In this document: piece by piece, positions 40,910-50,699 of the stretch
Numbering within the stretch: the stretch's first letter is position 1
How the letters are laid out: the number at the start of each line of letters is the position of its first letter
Assembly: GCA_014268975.2 (NCBI GenBank)
Contig: CP077096.1
Span: forward strand, 4,377,501-4,441,500
Origin: Pseudomonas wayambapalatensis
GTDB taxonomy: Bacteria > Pseudomonadota > Gammaproteobacteria > Pseudomonadales > Pseudomonadaceae
Length of the DNA stretch: 64,000 nt
Direction of reading: 5' to 3'
Made by a program: the position numbers and the translations under genes
Notes under the pieces: model-generated
Told to the model about the DNA's origin: nothing
Seen by the model: only the letters and a program-made list of their open reading frames with translations
Database searches by the model: none

Positions 40910-41385
40910 TGAATGCCCTGGCCCGCCTGCTCCTGCTCGGCCTCACCCTGGCCTTGCTGGGGGGCTGTGCGGGATGGGGCGGCAACCACTGGCGCGAGCC
41001 CGAGGTGCACCTGGTCAGGGTGGAAACCGTCAAGGCGCGCCTGCACCAGCAGGAGTTCGTCCTGCACCTGCGCATCGACAACCCCAACGACAGCCGCCTG
41101 TTCATCCGCAGCCTGTCGTACGCAATCCGGCTCAACGACCTGCTGCTGGTGCAGGACGAGACCAGTGTCTGGCGCAGTGTCGGCGGCCATGCCCGGCGTA
41201 CCTTCAAGATCACCGCGCGCACCAACCTGTGGCAGCACCTCAAGCCCCTCGCCAAGCTGCTGAAAAGCGGCGATCCGCTGCACTACACCCTGCAAGGCGA
41301 ACTCAATACCGGCCTGATCAGTCAACGGGACCTGCACTTGTCGCGCAGTGGTGAGATAATCCCCGGCGATTTTCAACCGGAGTAA
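40906..41385 (+). CDS. LEA-type 2 (WHy domain) lipoprotein
   Basis: A 159-residue envelope lipoprotein (158 if the second ATG at 40909 is used) with lipobox LLGGC. The mature part is a single water-stress/hypersensitive-response beta-sandwich domain (VRVETVKARLHQQEFVLHLR, DNPNDSRLFIRSLSYAIRLN), as in LEA-14-like proteins linked to desiccation tolerance. Starts within the stop of the SEC-C gene (ATGATGA), so translation is coupled. Confidence 0.82.
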   Translation: MMNALARLLLLGLTLALLGGCAGWGGNHWREPEVHLVRVETVKARLHQQEFVLHLRIDNPNDSRLFIRSLSYAIRLNDLLLVQDETSVWRSVGGHARRTFKITARTNLWQHLKPLAKLLKSGDPLHYTLQGELNTGLISQRDLHLSRSGEIIPGDFQPE

Positions 41386-41391
41386 CCCGCA

Positions 41392-41595
41392 ATGACCCAG
41401 CAACCCCATGTCCATGGCCCCGACTGCAACCACGGTCACGATCATCACCATGATCATGAGCACGGCCATGTGCACGGCCCGCACTGCAACCACGGCCACC
41501 AGGAACCGGTGCGCAACGCCCTGAAGGACGTCGGACGCAACGATCCATGCCCATGCGGCAGCGAGAAGAAATTCAAGAAGTGCCACGGCGCGTAA
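41392..41595 (+). CDS. His-rich small SEC-C protein
   Basis: A 67-residue protein. The first half is a histidine-rich metal-binding stretch (HGPDCNHGHDHHHDHEHGH, then HGPHCNHGH) and the C-terminus is a SEC-C motif (NDPCPCGSEKKFKKCHGA). His/Cys arrays like this hold zinc, nickel or copper. It is the last gene of the small operon and the second SEC-C protein in it. Possible metal store or chaperone; unproven. Confidence 0.8.
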   Translation: MTQQPHVHGPDCNHGHDHHHDHEHGHVHGPHCNHGHQEPVRNALKDVGRNDPCPCGSEKKFKKCHGA

Positions 41596-41697
41596 CGCGG
41601 CTCCGGGTGGCGCTGCGTTTGCCGCTTGCAGCCCGACGCGCGCCGCCCTACCTTTAGCGCCTTTCCGACCCCGCCACGCCGCCCAGGAGCCCTCGTC

Positions 41698-44136
41698 ATG
41701 GCCGCCCCCGTGTTTCCTCCCTTCCGCCCTCGGTTCGGCACCAGCGCCGTGCTGCTCGGCATGCTCGGGCTTGCCGGCTGCCAGATGGGCGGCTACCAGG
41801 ACAGCGTGCCACCGACCACCGGCGTCCAGCCGCTCAAAGGCCTGGCGCAGAACGTCTCGGTACGGCGCAACGCCATGGGCGCACCACTGATCGAGAGCAG
41901 CAGTTTCCATGACGCGCTGTTCAGCCTCGGCTACGTCCATGCTGGCGACCGCATCGAACAGATGATCGCCATGCGCCTGCTCGCCCAGGGGCGACTGGCC
42001 GAGATCGCGGGCAGCGAAGCCCTGGACATCGACCGCCTGATGCGCGCGGCCAACCTCAAGCAGAGCGCCGGCCAGCTGTATGCCGACGCCTCGCCGCGCC
42101 TGAAGCGCTTCTTCGAGGTCTATGCCCGCGGGGTCAACGCCTATCTGTTCCGCTACCGCGACAAGCTGCCGGCCGAACTCGCCCGCAGCGGCTATCGCCC
42201 CGAATACTGGAAGCCCGAAGACTCGGCGCTGATCTTCAGCCTCTATGCCTTCAGCCAGTCGGTGAACCTGCAGGAAGAACTCTCGGCCCTGACCCTGGCG
42301 CAGAAGATCGGCAGCGACAAGCTTGCCTGGCTGCTGCCCGGCGCACCCGACGAGCCTCTGGCCGAGGGCGAAACCGACAAGCTCAAGGGCATCAACCTGG
42401 CCAGCCAGATCCCCGGCCTGAACGACGTCGCCGCCGCCAGCCAGAAGCTTGCCGACCTCGACCTGCTGGGCAGCCCCGGCTCCTCGAACCTGGCCCTGGG
42501 CCCGCTGCGCAGCCGCAGCGGCAAGAGCCTGCTGGCCAGCGACAGCCGCGCCGCCTGGGCGCTGAGCCCGGTGCAGATCCATACCGGCAAGTACCAGGTC
42601 GCCGGCCTGTCGCTGCCCGGCCTGCCGATCGTGCTGGCCGGCTACAACGGCAAGCTGGCCTGGAGCAGCAGCGCGGTGATGGCCGACAACCAGGACTTGT
42701 TCCTCGAGCAACTGCGCCGCCAGGGCAGCCAACTCACCTACCTGGCCGACGGCAAGTGGCAGCCGGCCCGCGCGCGCAACAAAACCTTCTTCGTGCGCGG
42801 CCAGCGCCCGGTGCGCGAAGTGCTGTACGACACCCGCCACGGCACCCTGCTCGGACAACCCGGCAACGGCTATGGCCTGGCCCTGCACCTGCCGCAGCTC
42901 AAGGACGACAAAAGCCTCGATGCGCTGTTCGACCTTACCCGCGCCAGCAACATCGAACGCGCCTTCGACAGCACCCGCGAGATCGGCGCCGCTGCGCTGA
43001 ACTTCGTCTTCGCCGAGCCCGAGCACATCGGCTGGCAGGTCAGCGGCCGCTACCCCAATCGCCGCGAAGGCCAGGGCCTGCTGCCCTCGCCGGGCTGGGA
43101 CGGACGCTTCGACTGGGACGGTTTCGCCGATGCAATGCTTCACCCCTACGACCAGGATCCGCCCAGCGGCTGGATCGGCCATGCCAACCAACGTAGCCTG
43201 CCCAAGGGCTACGGCATGCAGTTGTCCAGCACCTGGTACTATCCCGAACGCGCCGAGCGCCTGGGCCAGTTGGCCGCCAACGGGCGTCATGACAGCCGCA
43301 GCCTGATGGCCCTGCAGAACGACCAGGTCACCCTGCTGGCCGACAAGCTCAAGCGCATGTTCGACGCCCCTGGCATGGCCCAGCCGCTCAAACAGGCCAT
43401 CGATGCCCTGCCCGCCGAACAGCGCGACAAGGCCCGCGAAGCCCTCACCCGGCTCAAGGCCTTCGATGGCCGCCTGAGCCCGGTCTCGGCCGATGCGGCG
43501 CTGTACGAACTGTTCCTCCAGGCCGTCACCCGCCAGACCTTCCTCGACGAGCTCGGGCCCGAGTCCTCCCCGGCCTGGCAAGCGTTCGTCAGCAACGCCC
43601 GGCTGTCCTACTCGGCCCAGGCCGATCACCTGCTTGGCCGCGAAGACAGCCCGTTCTGGGATGACCGCACCACGCCGCAGAAAGAAGACAAACCGACCAT
43701 CCTCGCCCGCAGCCTGGCCGCTGCAGTGGATGCCGGTGTCGCCCAGATGGGCGCCGACCGGCGTGCCTGGCAATGGGGCAAGCTGCACCAGTACCGCTGG
43801 CCCGCACCGAGCTACCACGGGCTCGGCGACAGCCTCAGCCGCGCGCCGATGGCCACTGGCGGTGACTTCAGCACCCTGGCCCTGACCCCTTACGCCTGGG
43901 GCAACGGTTTCGAAACCAGCCTGCCGGCCTCCGCGCGCATGGTCGTCGACTTCGGCCAGACCGAACCGCTGCAGATCCTGACCAGCAGCGGCCAGTCCGG
44001 CAACCCGGCCAGCCCTCACTACGGTGACGGCCTGGACGCCTGGTTCAAGGGGCGCTTCATGAGCCTGCCGCTGCAACCGCAGAACTTTGCCCGCGCCTAT
44101 GGCAGCCAGCGCCTGACGCTGGTGCCGGGCAAGTAG
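41698..44136 (+). CDS. penicillin acylase family Ntn-hydrolase lipoprotein
   Basis: An 812-residue member of the penicillin/acyl-homoserine lactone acylase family (PvdQ, QuiP, HacB relatives). N-terminal lipobox LAGC near residue 28 suggests a membrane-anchored periplasmic enzyme. The alpha-chain part contains GYVHAGDRIEQM, typical of the family, and the autocatalytic nucleophile of the beta chain is probably Ser263 in GSPGSSNLALG. Further motifs are WAGNN-like ADNQD and a C-terminal YGDGLDAWFKGRF. The start has GGAG upstream. Substrates may be N-acyl homoserine lactones or other amides. Confidence 0.88.
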   Translation: MAAPVFPPFRPRFGTSAVLLGMLGLAGCQMGGYQDSVPPTTGVQPLKGLAQNVSVRRNAMGAPLIESSSFHDALFSLGYVHAGDRIEQMIAMRLLAQGRLAEIAGSEALDIDRLMRAANLKQSAGQLYADASPRLKRFFEVYARGVNAYLFRYRDKLPAELARSGYRPEYWKPEDSALIFSLYAFSQSVNLQEELSALTLAQKIGSDKLAWLLPGAPDEPLAEGETDKLKGINLASQIPGLNDVAAASQKLADLDLLGSPGSSNLALGPLRSRSGKSLLASDSRAAWALSPVQIHTGKYQVAGLSLPGLPIVLAGYNGKLAWSSSAVMADNQDLFLEQLRRQGSQLTYLADGKWQPARARNKTFFVRGQRPVREVLYDTRHGTLLGQPGNGYGLALHLPQLKDDKSLDALFDLTRASNIERAFDSTREIGAAALNFVFAEPEHIGWQVSGRYPNRREGQGLLPSPGWDGRFDWDGFADAMLHPYDQDPPSGWIGHANQRSLPKGYGMQLSSTWYYPERAERLGQLAANGRHDSRSLMALQNDQVTLLADKLKRMFDAPGMAQPLKQAIDALPAEQRDKAREALTRLKAFDGRLSPVSADAALYELFLQAVTRQTFLDELGPESSPAWQAFVSNARLSYSAQADHLLGREDSPFWDDRTTPQKEDKPTILARSLAAAVDAGVAQMGADRRAWQWGKLHQYRWPAPSYHGLGDSLSRAPMATGGDFSTLALTPYAWGNGFETSLPASARMVVDFGQTEPLQILTSSGQSGNPASPHYGDGLDAWFKGRFMSLPLQPQNFARAYGSQRLTLVPGK

Positions 44137-44146
44137 GCAGTAACCC

Positions 44147-44170
44147 CGAGCGGCTCGTCCGAGCCGCTCG
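44147..44170 (+). terminator. strong hairpin after the acylase gene
   Basis: CGAGCGGCTCG-TCC-GAGCCGCTCG, a stem of about ten base pairs starting 10 bases after the stop, without a T tract. Likely helps 3' end formation; a rho-independent role is uncertain. Confidence 0.45.
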
Positions 44171-44243
44171 TCAGCACCACGCCATCCGAACTTCCAGGCC
44201 AGCGCTGCGCTCCTAACTGGTAACCCCAGCCAGCGCGAACGCC

Positions 44244-45260
44244 ATGGACCTCGTCATCGCCCGCCCCGAAGGGCTGTACTGCCCGCCCGGGAACTTCTAC
44301 ATCGACCCCTGGCGCCCGGTTGACCGTGCGGTGATCACCCATGGGCACGGAGACCATGCGCGCACCGGCAACGGCCATTACCTGTGCGCCGAGCCCGGCG
44401 CCGGTATCCTGCGCAGCCGTCTTGGCCAGGATATCGCCCTGCAGACCCTACCCTATGGGGAGCGTCTGCAGCATAACGGTGTCACCTTGAGCTTCCACCC
44501 TGCCGGCCATGTGCTTGGCTCGGCCCAGGTGCGCCTGGAATACCAGGGCCAGGTGTGGGTCGCCTCGGGCGACTACAAGGTTGAGCCCGACGGCACCTGC
44601 GCGCCGTTCGAGCCGGTGCGCTGCCACACCTTCATCACCGAATCCACCTTCGGCCTGCCGATCTATCGCTGGCCCTCGCAGGCCGAGGTGTTCAGCGGCA
44701 TCAATACCTGGTGGCGCGCCAATCGTGACCAGGGCAAGGCCAGCGTGCTGTTCTGCTACGCCTTCGGCAAGGCCCAGCGCATTCTCCACGGGCTGGACGC
44801 AGATATAGGGCCGATCGTAGTGCACGGCGCGGTCGAGCCGCTCAACCGCGTCTATCGCGAAGCCGGGATCGCCCTGCCCGACACCCTGTACGCCGGAGAT
44901 TTGCCACGCAACGACCCACGGCTGCGCAAAGCCCTGGTGCTGGCACCACCCTCGGCAGGTGGCAGTAGCTGGATGCGTCGTTTCGGCGACTACAGCGATG
45001 CCTTCGCCAGTGGCTGGATGCTGCTGCGTGGCACCCGGCGTCGGCGTGGCGTCGATCGCGGCTTCGTCCTATCCGACCATGCCGACTGGCCTGGCCTGTT
45101 GTGGGCGATCGGCGAAACCGGTGCCGAACGGGTAATGGTCACCCACGGCTCGGTCAACGTGCTGGTGCGCTACCTGTGCGAGCAGGGCCTGGACGCTCGG
45201 GCCTTCGCCACCGAATATGGCGAGGAAGACGACACGCCCCCGTCGGAGAGCGCCACATGA
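44244..45260 (+). CDS. ligase-associated DNA exonuclease (MBL fold)
   Basis: A 338-residue metallo-beta-lactamase/beta-CASP-like nuclease, the Exo component of the bacterial Lhr-ligase repair cluster. The metal motif is THGHGDHAR (about residues 33-41), with HPAGHVLGSAQ, ASGDYKVEPDG and LSDHADWPGL as further metal and active-site segments. The P. putida homologue is described as a manganese-dependent DNA nuclease in work from the Shuman laboratory. Overlaps the ligase gene by ATGA. Probably processes DNA ends before sealing. Confidence 0.92.
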   Translation: MDLVIARPEGLYCPPGNFYIDPWRPVDRAVITHGHGDHARTGNGHYLCAEPGAGILRSRLGQDIALQTLPYGERLQHNGVTLSFHPAGHVLGSAQVRLEYQGQVWVASGDYKVEPDGTCAPFEPVRCHTFITESTFGLPIYRWPSQAEVFSGINTWWRANRDQGKASVLFCYAFGKAQRILHGLDADIGPIVVHGAVEPLNRVYREAGIALPDTLYAGDLPRNDPRLRKALVLAPPSAGGSSWMRRFGDYSDAFASGWMLLRGTRRRRGVDRGFVLSDHADWPGLLWAIGETGAERVMVTHGSVNVLVRYLCEQGLDARAFATEYGEEDDTPPSESAT

Positions 45261-46921
45261 AGGCCTTCGCCGAACTCTACCTGCGCCTGGACGCCACCAC
45301 TTCGAGCAACGCCAAGCTGCAGGCCCTGCGCGACTATTTCGCCAAGGCTCCCGCCGCCGATGCGGCCTGGGCGGTGTACTTTCTGGCCGGAGGCCGCCCG
45401 CGCCAACTGGTGCCGACCCGTCTGCTACGCGAGCTGGCCACACAGTTGGCAGACCTGCCCGACTGGCTGTTCGAAGAGAGCTACCAGGCTGTCGGCGACC
45501 TGGCCGAGACCATTTCCCTGCTGTTGCCCCAGCACCGACACGATACCGACGAGGGCCTGGCCCTGTGGGTCGAGCAGCACCTGCTGCCCTTGCGCGGGCA
45601 ACCTGCGGACGAGGTGCGCCAGCGCTTGCCGGCACTGTGGGAACGGCTGGACCGCCCCAGCCTGATGCTGTGCCTGAAATTGATTACCGGCAGCTTCCGT
45701 GTCGGCGTCTCCAAGCTGCTGGTCACCCGGGCGCTGGCGCAGTTGTCGGGGCTGGATGCCAAGCGTGTAGCCCAGCGCCTGGTCGGCTACACCGACCTGG
45801 CTCATCGCCCCGTTGCTGAAAGCTACCTGAAGCTGATCGCCCCCGAGTCCGCCGACGAACACGCCCAGCGCGGCGGCCAGCCCTACCCGTTCTTTCTCGC
45901 CCACGCCCTGCAGGCGCCGCTGGAACAGTTCGAGACACTACTCGGCCCGGTCGAGGACTGGCAGGCGGAATGGAAGTGGGATGGCATCCGCGCCCAAGTG
46001 GTCAAGCGCGACGGCCAGTTGTGGATCTGGTCACGGGGCGAGGAACTGGTCACCGAGCGTTTTCCCGAATTGCACAGCCTGACAGAGACCTTGCCTGACG
46101 GCACCGTGCTCGATGGCGAGATTCTGGTATGGAAGCCTGGCATCTGCGACGACACCCTGGCGGTGCAGCCCTTTGCCCTGCTCCAGCAGCGCCTGGGCCG
46201 CAAGACCCTGGGCCGCAAGCTGCTGGCCGATGCACCGGTGGTGCTGCGAGCCTACGACCTGCTGGAATGGCACGGCGAGGACTGGCGCAACCGCCTACAG
46301 CATGAGCGCCGCAGGCAACTGGAGCGCGTGCTGGTCGAACACCCCCTGGCCCCTGTGCGGCTTTCACCCCTGTTGCAGGCATCGAACTGGGCAGCCCTGG
46401 CCGAGCAACGCGAGCAGTCGCGCGAGTTAGGGGTGGAGGGGCTCATGCTGAAGAAGCGCGATGCCCTGTACGGCGTCGGCCGCACCAAGGACCTGGGCCT
46501 GTGGTGGAAATGGAAGGTCGACCCCTTCAGCGTCGATGCGGTACTGATCTACGCCCAGCGCGGCCATGGTCGACGCGCCAGCCTCTACAGCGACTACACC
46601 TTCGCCGTCTGGGATGCTCCACCAGGAGCAGCGCAACGCAACCTGGTGCCCTTCGCCAAAGCCTATTCAGGCTTGAGCGACGAAGAGATGCGCAAGGTCG
46701 ATGCGATCATCCGCAAAACCACTGTGGACACCTTCGGCCCGGTGCGCAGCGTAACCCCGACGCTGGTCTTCGAGTTGGGTTTCGAAGGCATCGCCCTGTC
46801 CAAGCGACACAAGAGCGGCATCGCCGTGCGCTTCCCGCGCATGCTGCGCTGGCGGCTCGACAAACCGGTCGAGGAGGCCGACGACCTGGCCACCCTGCAG
46901 AGCTTGCTGGGCCCTGTATAA
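45257..46921 (+). CDS. ATP-dependent DNA ligase of the Exo-Lig-Lhr-MPE cluster
   Basis: A 554-residue archaeal/eukaryal-type ATP ligase, distinct from the housekeeping NAD-dependent LigA. An alpha-helical DNA-binding domain fills residues 1-200. The nucleotidyl transferase motif I EWKWDGIRAQ holds the AMP-accepting Lys240, followed by RGEELV, VLDGEILVW, GLMLKK and WWKWKVDP. The OB domain ends with RFPRMLRWRLDK. It overlaps the exonuclease gene by 4 bases and works in repair with the neighbouring nuclease, Lhr helicase and phosphoesterase. Confidence 0.93.
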   Translation: MKAFAELYLRLDATTSSNAKLQALRDYFAKAPAADAAWAVYFLAGGRPRQLVPTRLLRELATQLADLPDWLFEESYQAVGDLAETISLLLPQHRHDTDEGLALWVEQHLLPLRGQPADEVRQRLPALWERLDRPSLMLCLKLITGSFRVGVSKLLVTRALAQLSGLDAKRVAQRLVGYTDLAHRPVAESYLKLIAPESADEHAQRGGQPYPFFLAHALQAPLEQFETLLGPVEDWQAEWKWDGIRAQVVKRDGQLWIWSRGEELVTERFPELHSLTETLPDGTVLDGEILVWKPGICDDTLAVQPFALLQQRLGRKTLGRKLLADAPVVLRAYDLLEWHGEDWRNRLQHERRRQLERVLVEHPLAPVRLSPLLQASNWAALAEQREQSRELGVEGLMLKKRDALYGVGRTKDLGLWWKWKVDPFSVDAVLIYAQRGHGRRASLYSDYTFAVWDAPPGAAQRNLVPFAKAYSGLSDEEMRKVDAIIRKTTVDTFGPVRSVTPTLVFELGFEGIALSKRHKSGIAVRFPRMLRWRLDKPVEEADDLATLQSLLGPV

Positions 46922-47026
46922 CCAGGCCCGTGGCCGCTTCTGCGCACACCCGCATGCACAAATCCCTGGTTTATGCTTCTATTTCCAGTCGTCCACGTTC
47001 ACAACCCAGCGCAGATCAGGCCCCCC

Positions 47027-48142
47027 ATGCACCACTCGACCCACGAACTGCTGTCCCCCGTACCCGGCATCTGCCGCCAGTTGCACAGCTTTCATTTCGG
47101 CCCGCGCGGTGGCGGCAAGGTATACATCCAGGCATCGCTGCACGCTGACGAATTGCCCGGCATGCTGGTGGCCTGGCACCTCAAGCGGCGCTTGAACGAA
47201 CTGCACCAGCAAGGCCTGCTGCGCCGCGAGGTGGTGCTGGTGCCAGTGGCCAACCCGGTGGGCCTGGAACAGGTGCTGCTGGACGCACCATTGGGGCGCT
47301 TCGAGTTGCAGAGTGGGGAAAACTTCAATCGCAATTTCGTCGACCTGTCCGACAGCATCGGCGACCAGATCGAAAGCCACCTCACGCAAGACCCGGCACG
47401 CAACCTCTCGCTGATCCGTGAATATCTACGCCGCGGGCTCGACAGCCACCCCGCCGTCACCCCCCTGCAATCCCAGCGCCTGGCCTTGCAGCGCCTGGCC
47501 TGCGATGCCGACATGGTGCTGGACCTGCACTGCGATTTCGAAGCCGTCGAACACCTCTACACTACTCCCGACGCCTGGCCCCAGGTCGAGCCGCTGGCAC
47601 GCTACCTCGGCGCCCAGGCCAGCCTGCTGGCCACCGACTCCGGAGGGCAGTCGTTCGACGAATGCTTCAGCCTGGTGTGGTGGCAACTGCAGCAGCGTTT
47701 TGCCAAGCGCTTCCCGATCCCCATGGGCAGCCTCTCGGTGACCATCGAGCTGCGCGGCCAGGCCGACGTCAACCACGAGCTGGCAAGCCAGGACTGCCAG
47801 GCAATCCTCGATTTCCTCACCCACAGCGGTGTGATCGAAGGTCAGCCCGCAGCATTGCCGCCGCTGCGCCACCCCGCCACCCCGCTGGCTGCCGTGGAGC
47901 CATTGATCGCACCGCTGGGCGGCCTGCTGGTGTTCCACGCAAAACCGGGGCAGTACCTGGAGCCTGGGCAACTGATCGCCGAGGTCATCGATCCGCTCAG
48001 CGACCGGGTGACCCCGATCCGCAACGTCCAGGGCGGGCTGCTCTACGCCCGCAGCGTCCGGCGCATGGCCACCACCGGCATGGTGATCGCCCATGTCGCA
48101 GGGGAAAAAGTCTGCCGCAGCGGCTATCTGCTGGCCAACTGA
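47027..48142 (+). CDS. AstE/aspartoacylase-family zinc hydrolase
   Basis: A 371-residue member of the succinylglutamate desuccinylase/aspartoacylase (M14-like) family. Zinc ligands appear in ASLHADELPG (His, Glu) and VLDLHCDFEAVEH (His); the substrate loop includes ENFNRNF and the C-terminal beta domain has QYLEPGQLIAEVIDPLSDR. The start chosen is the ATG at 47027; the frame is open to 46973. It lies inside the DNA repair cluster between ligase and Lhr helicase, but no nucleic acid role is evident. Substrate unknown. Confidence 0.85.
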   Translation: MHHSTHELLSPVPGICRQLHSFHFGPRGGGKVYIQASLHADELPGMLVAWHLKRRLNELHQQGLLRREVVLVPVANPVGLEQVLLDAPLGRFELQSGENFNRNFVDLSDSIGDQIESHLTQDPARNLSLIREYLRRGLDSHPAVTPLQSQRLALQRLACDADMVLDLHCDFEAVEHLYTTPDAWPQVEPLARYLGAQASLLATDSGGQSFDECFSLVWWQLQQRFAKRFPIPMGSLSVTIELRGQADVNHELASQDCQAILDFLTHSGVIEGQPAALPPLRHPATPLAAVEPLIAPLGGLLVFHAKPGQYLEPGQLIAEVIDPLSDRVTPIRNVQGGLLYARSVRRMATTGMVIAHVAGEKVCRSGYLLAN

Positions 48143-48210
48143 TCCCGATCAAACCAAAGCACCTTGCGGCCGGTCTGTAGAAGCACAGCCTTCGACGAGA
48201 CCGGCCGCCG

Positions 48211-50697
48211 ATGCCATCCCCTTCCGACCTCGCCAGCACCTGGTTTGCCTCCCGCAACTGGAAGCCGTTCGCCTTCCAGCGCAGCGTCTGGGCGGCGATC
48301 CAGCGCGGCGAGTCGGGCCTGCTGCATGCCAGCACCGGCAGCGGCAAGACCTACGCCGTCTGGCTCGGCGCCCTGCGCGCTTTCGCACAGTTGCACGACG
48401 TACGCCGACCGGCGCCACTCCAAGTGCTGTGGATCACACCGATGCGCGCCCTGGCCAGCGATACCGCGCGCGCGCTGCAAGCACCGCTGGACGAATTGGG
48501 GCTGAACTGGACCATCGGCGTACGCAGCGGTGATACCACCAGTGCCGAACGTGCACGCCAGGCCCGGCGCCTGCCCAGCACGCTGGTCACCACTCCGGAA
48601 AGCCTCACCCTGCTGCTCACCCGCGAACAGGCTGCCGCCGACTTCGCCAGCCTGCGCCTGGTGGTGGTCGATGAATGGCACGAACTGCTCGGCAACAAGC
48701 GCGGCGTGCAGTTGCAACTGGCCCTGGCCCGGCTGCGGCGCTGGCAACCGCAACTGGTGGTGTGGGGGCTGTCGGCCACACTGGGCAACCTGCCGCACGC
48801 CCTTGAGGTCTTGCTGCCTGCAGGCGGGCGACTGGTTCAGGGCCGTCAGGACAAGCGCATCCTGGTAGACACCCTGGTGCCGAGCGCGATCGAACGCTTC
48901 CCCTGGGCCGGGCACATGGGGCTGAAGATGCTCCCTCAGGTCAGCGCCGAGATCGCGGCCAGCGCCAACAGCCTGGTGTTCACCAACACCCGCGCCCAGG
49001 CCGAGCTCTGGTACCAGGCCCTGCTCGAGGCGCATCCCGAGTGGGCGGGACTGATCGCTCTGCATCACGCATCGCTTGCCCGGCACGCCCGTGACTGGGT
49101 CGAGCGCAGCCTCAAGCAGGGCACGCTGAAGGCGGTGATCTGCACCTCAAGCCTCGACCTGGGGGTGGATTTCCTGCCCGTCGAACGCGTCCTGCAGATT
49201 GGCTCGGCCAAAGGCATCGCCCGCCTGCTGCAACGTGCAGGCCGCTCTGGGCACGCACCTGGGCGTACCTCGCGGGTGACCCTGGTACCAACCCACAGCC
49301 TTGAACTGGTGGAAGCGGCCGCAGCACGCCAGGCGCTGGCTTCCGGGCATATCGAGGCACGCTATTCGCCGCGCCTGAGCATGGACGTGCTGGTCCAGCA
49401 CCTGGTCAGCATGGCGCTGGGCAGTGGTTTCCGACCGGCCGAACTGTTCGAGGAGGTTCGCAGCACCTGGGCTTTTCGCGATCTCGAAGAGAGCCAGTGG
49501 CAATGGGCACTGTCATTTGTGCGCAATGGCGGCAGCTCGCTCACCGCCTACCCGGACTACCAGCGCGTCGCAGCGCACCCCGACGGCATCTGGCGCGTGG
49601 CCAGCGAGCGCCTCGCCCGGCGTCATCGTCTGGGTATCGGCACCATCGTCAGCGACGCCAGCCTGCAGTTGAAGTACTGGAGCAAAGGGGGCGGTGGCAA
49701 GTCGCTGGGCAGCGTGGAGGAATCTTTCATTGCCCGTCTCAAGCCCGGTGACGCGCTATTGTTCGGCGGACGTATCCTGGAGCTGGTAAGGGTCGAGAAC
49801 ATGACCGCCTACGTGCGCCGCAGCACCGCGCGCAAAGCAGCGGTAGCACGCTGGAATGGCGGACGCATGCCGCTGTCGAGCGAGCTGGCGCAGGCGCTGG
49901 TCGAGCGTCTGGATGCTGCTGCCCACGGCCGCTACGAAGGCGCGGAAATGCATGCCGTTCGCCCCTTGCTGACACTTCAGGCAAGCTGGTCCGCCCTGCC
50001 CACCCAGCGCACTTTGCTGGCCGAAACCCTGCACTCGCGCCAGGGCTGGCACCTGTTTCTCTATCCCTTTGCCGGGCGCATGGCCAATCTGGGCCTTGCC
50101 AACCTGATCGCCTGGCGGGTCAGCCGCGTGCAGCCGCTGTCGGTATCGATCGCGGTCAATGACTACGGCTTCGAACTGCTCGCAGCAAGCCCTGTGGACT
50201 GGGCCGCGCACTTGCCCGCTGCACTGGCTGCGGACAATTTGCTGGAAGATGTACTGGCCAGCCTGAATGCTGGCGAGATGGCATTGCGGCGCTTTCGTGA
50301 AATTGCCCAGATCGCCGGGCTGATATTCGGCGGCTATCCCGCCGCGCAGAAAAGCACGCGCCAGCTCCAGGCCTCCAGCGGTCTGTTCTACGAAGTGTTT
50401 CGCAAGCATGACGCTGGCAATCTGCTGCTGGGCCAGGCGCGTGACGAGGTGCTGCGTGAGGAGCTGGAGATCGAGCGCCTGCATCAGCAGTTGCAGAAAA
50501 TGGCAGGATTGCGCCTCGATCTGCACGCATTGCGCCGGCCCGGGCCGCTGGCCTTCGCCCTATTGGTCGAGGGCATGCGCGAAACCCTGAGCACGGAAAA
50601 ACTGGCAGACCGCATCGCCCGGATGGTGGCGGATCTCGAAAAGGCGGCGAGCCGAACCATGAGCGACCTTGCGGGGACTGAACGGAGGAAATCCTGA
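48211..50697 (+). CDS. ligase-associated DEXH-box helicase, Lhr-Core type
   Basis: An 828-residue 3'-to-5' helicase of the Lhr-Core family. Walker A STGSGKT (residues 41-47), motif Ia with TPMRALA, DEXH box VVDEWHELLG (154-157), SAT in GLSATLG, and motif VI LQRAGRSGHAPG. The C-terminal winged-helix and Lhr-specific domains fill about residues 400-820. In P. putida, Lhr-Core is a DNA-dependent ATPase and RNA:DNA helicase encoded with the Exo, Lig and MPE genes, as here. Two bases separate its stop from the MPE start. Confidence 0.92.
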   Translation: MPSPSDLASTWFASRNWKPFAFQRSVWAAIQRGESGLLHASTGSGKTYAVWLGALRAFAQLHDVRRPAPLQVLWITPMRALASDTARALQAPLDELGLNWTIGVRSGDTTSAERARQARRLPSTLVTTPESLTLLLTREQAAADFASLRLVVVDEWHELLGNKRGVQLQLALARLRRWQPQLVVWGLSATLGNLPHALEVLLPAGGRLVQGRQDKRILVDTLVPSAIERFPWAGHMGLKMLPQVSAEIAASANSLVFTNTRAQAELWYQALLEAHPEWAGLIALHHASLARHARDWVERSLKQGTLKAVICTSSLDLGVDFLPVERVLQIGSAKGIARLLQRAGRSGHAPGRTSRVTLVPTHSLELVEAAAARQALASGHIEARYSPRLSMDVLVQHLVSMALGSGFRPAELFEEVRSTWAFRDLEESQWQWALSFVRNGGSSLTAYPDYQRVAAHPDGIWRVASERLARRHRLGIGTIVSDASLQLKYWSKGGGGKSLGSVEESFIARLKPGDALLFGGRILELVRVENMTAYVRRSTARKAAVARWNGGRMPLSSELAQALVERLDAAAHGRYEGAEMHAVRPLLTLQASWSALPTQRTLLAETLHSRQGWHLFLYPFAGRMANLGLANLIAWRVSRVQPLSVSIAVNDYGFELLAASPVDWAAHLPAALAADNLLEDVLASLNAGEMALRRFREIAQIAGLIFGGYPAAQKSTRQLQASSGLFYEVFRKHDAGNLLLGQARDEVLREELEIERLHQQLQKMAGLRLDLHALRRPGPLAFALLVEGMRETLSTEKLADRIARMVADLEKAASRTMSDLAGTERRKS

Positions 50698-50699
50698 AC

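Noticed and set aside
40903..44076. Very long minus-strand open frame (over 1000 codons) opposite the acylase gene
   Set aside because: It mirrors the codon structure of the well-supported acylase and SEC-C/LEA genes on the plus strand, is Gln/His/Gly-rich like typical antisense translations of high-GC genes, and has no recognisable domain.
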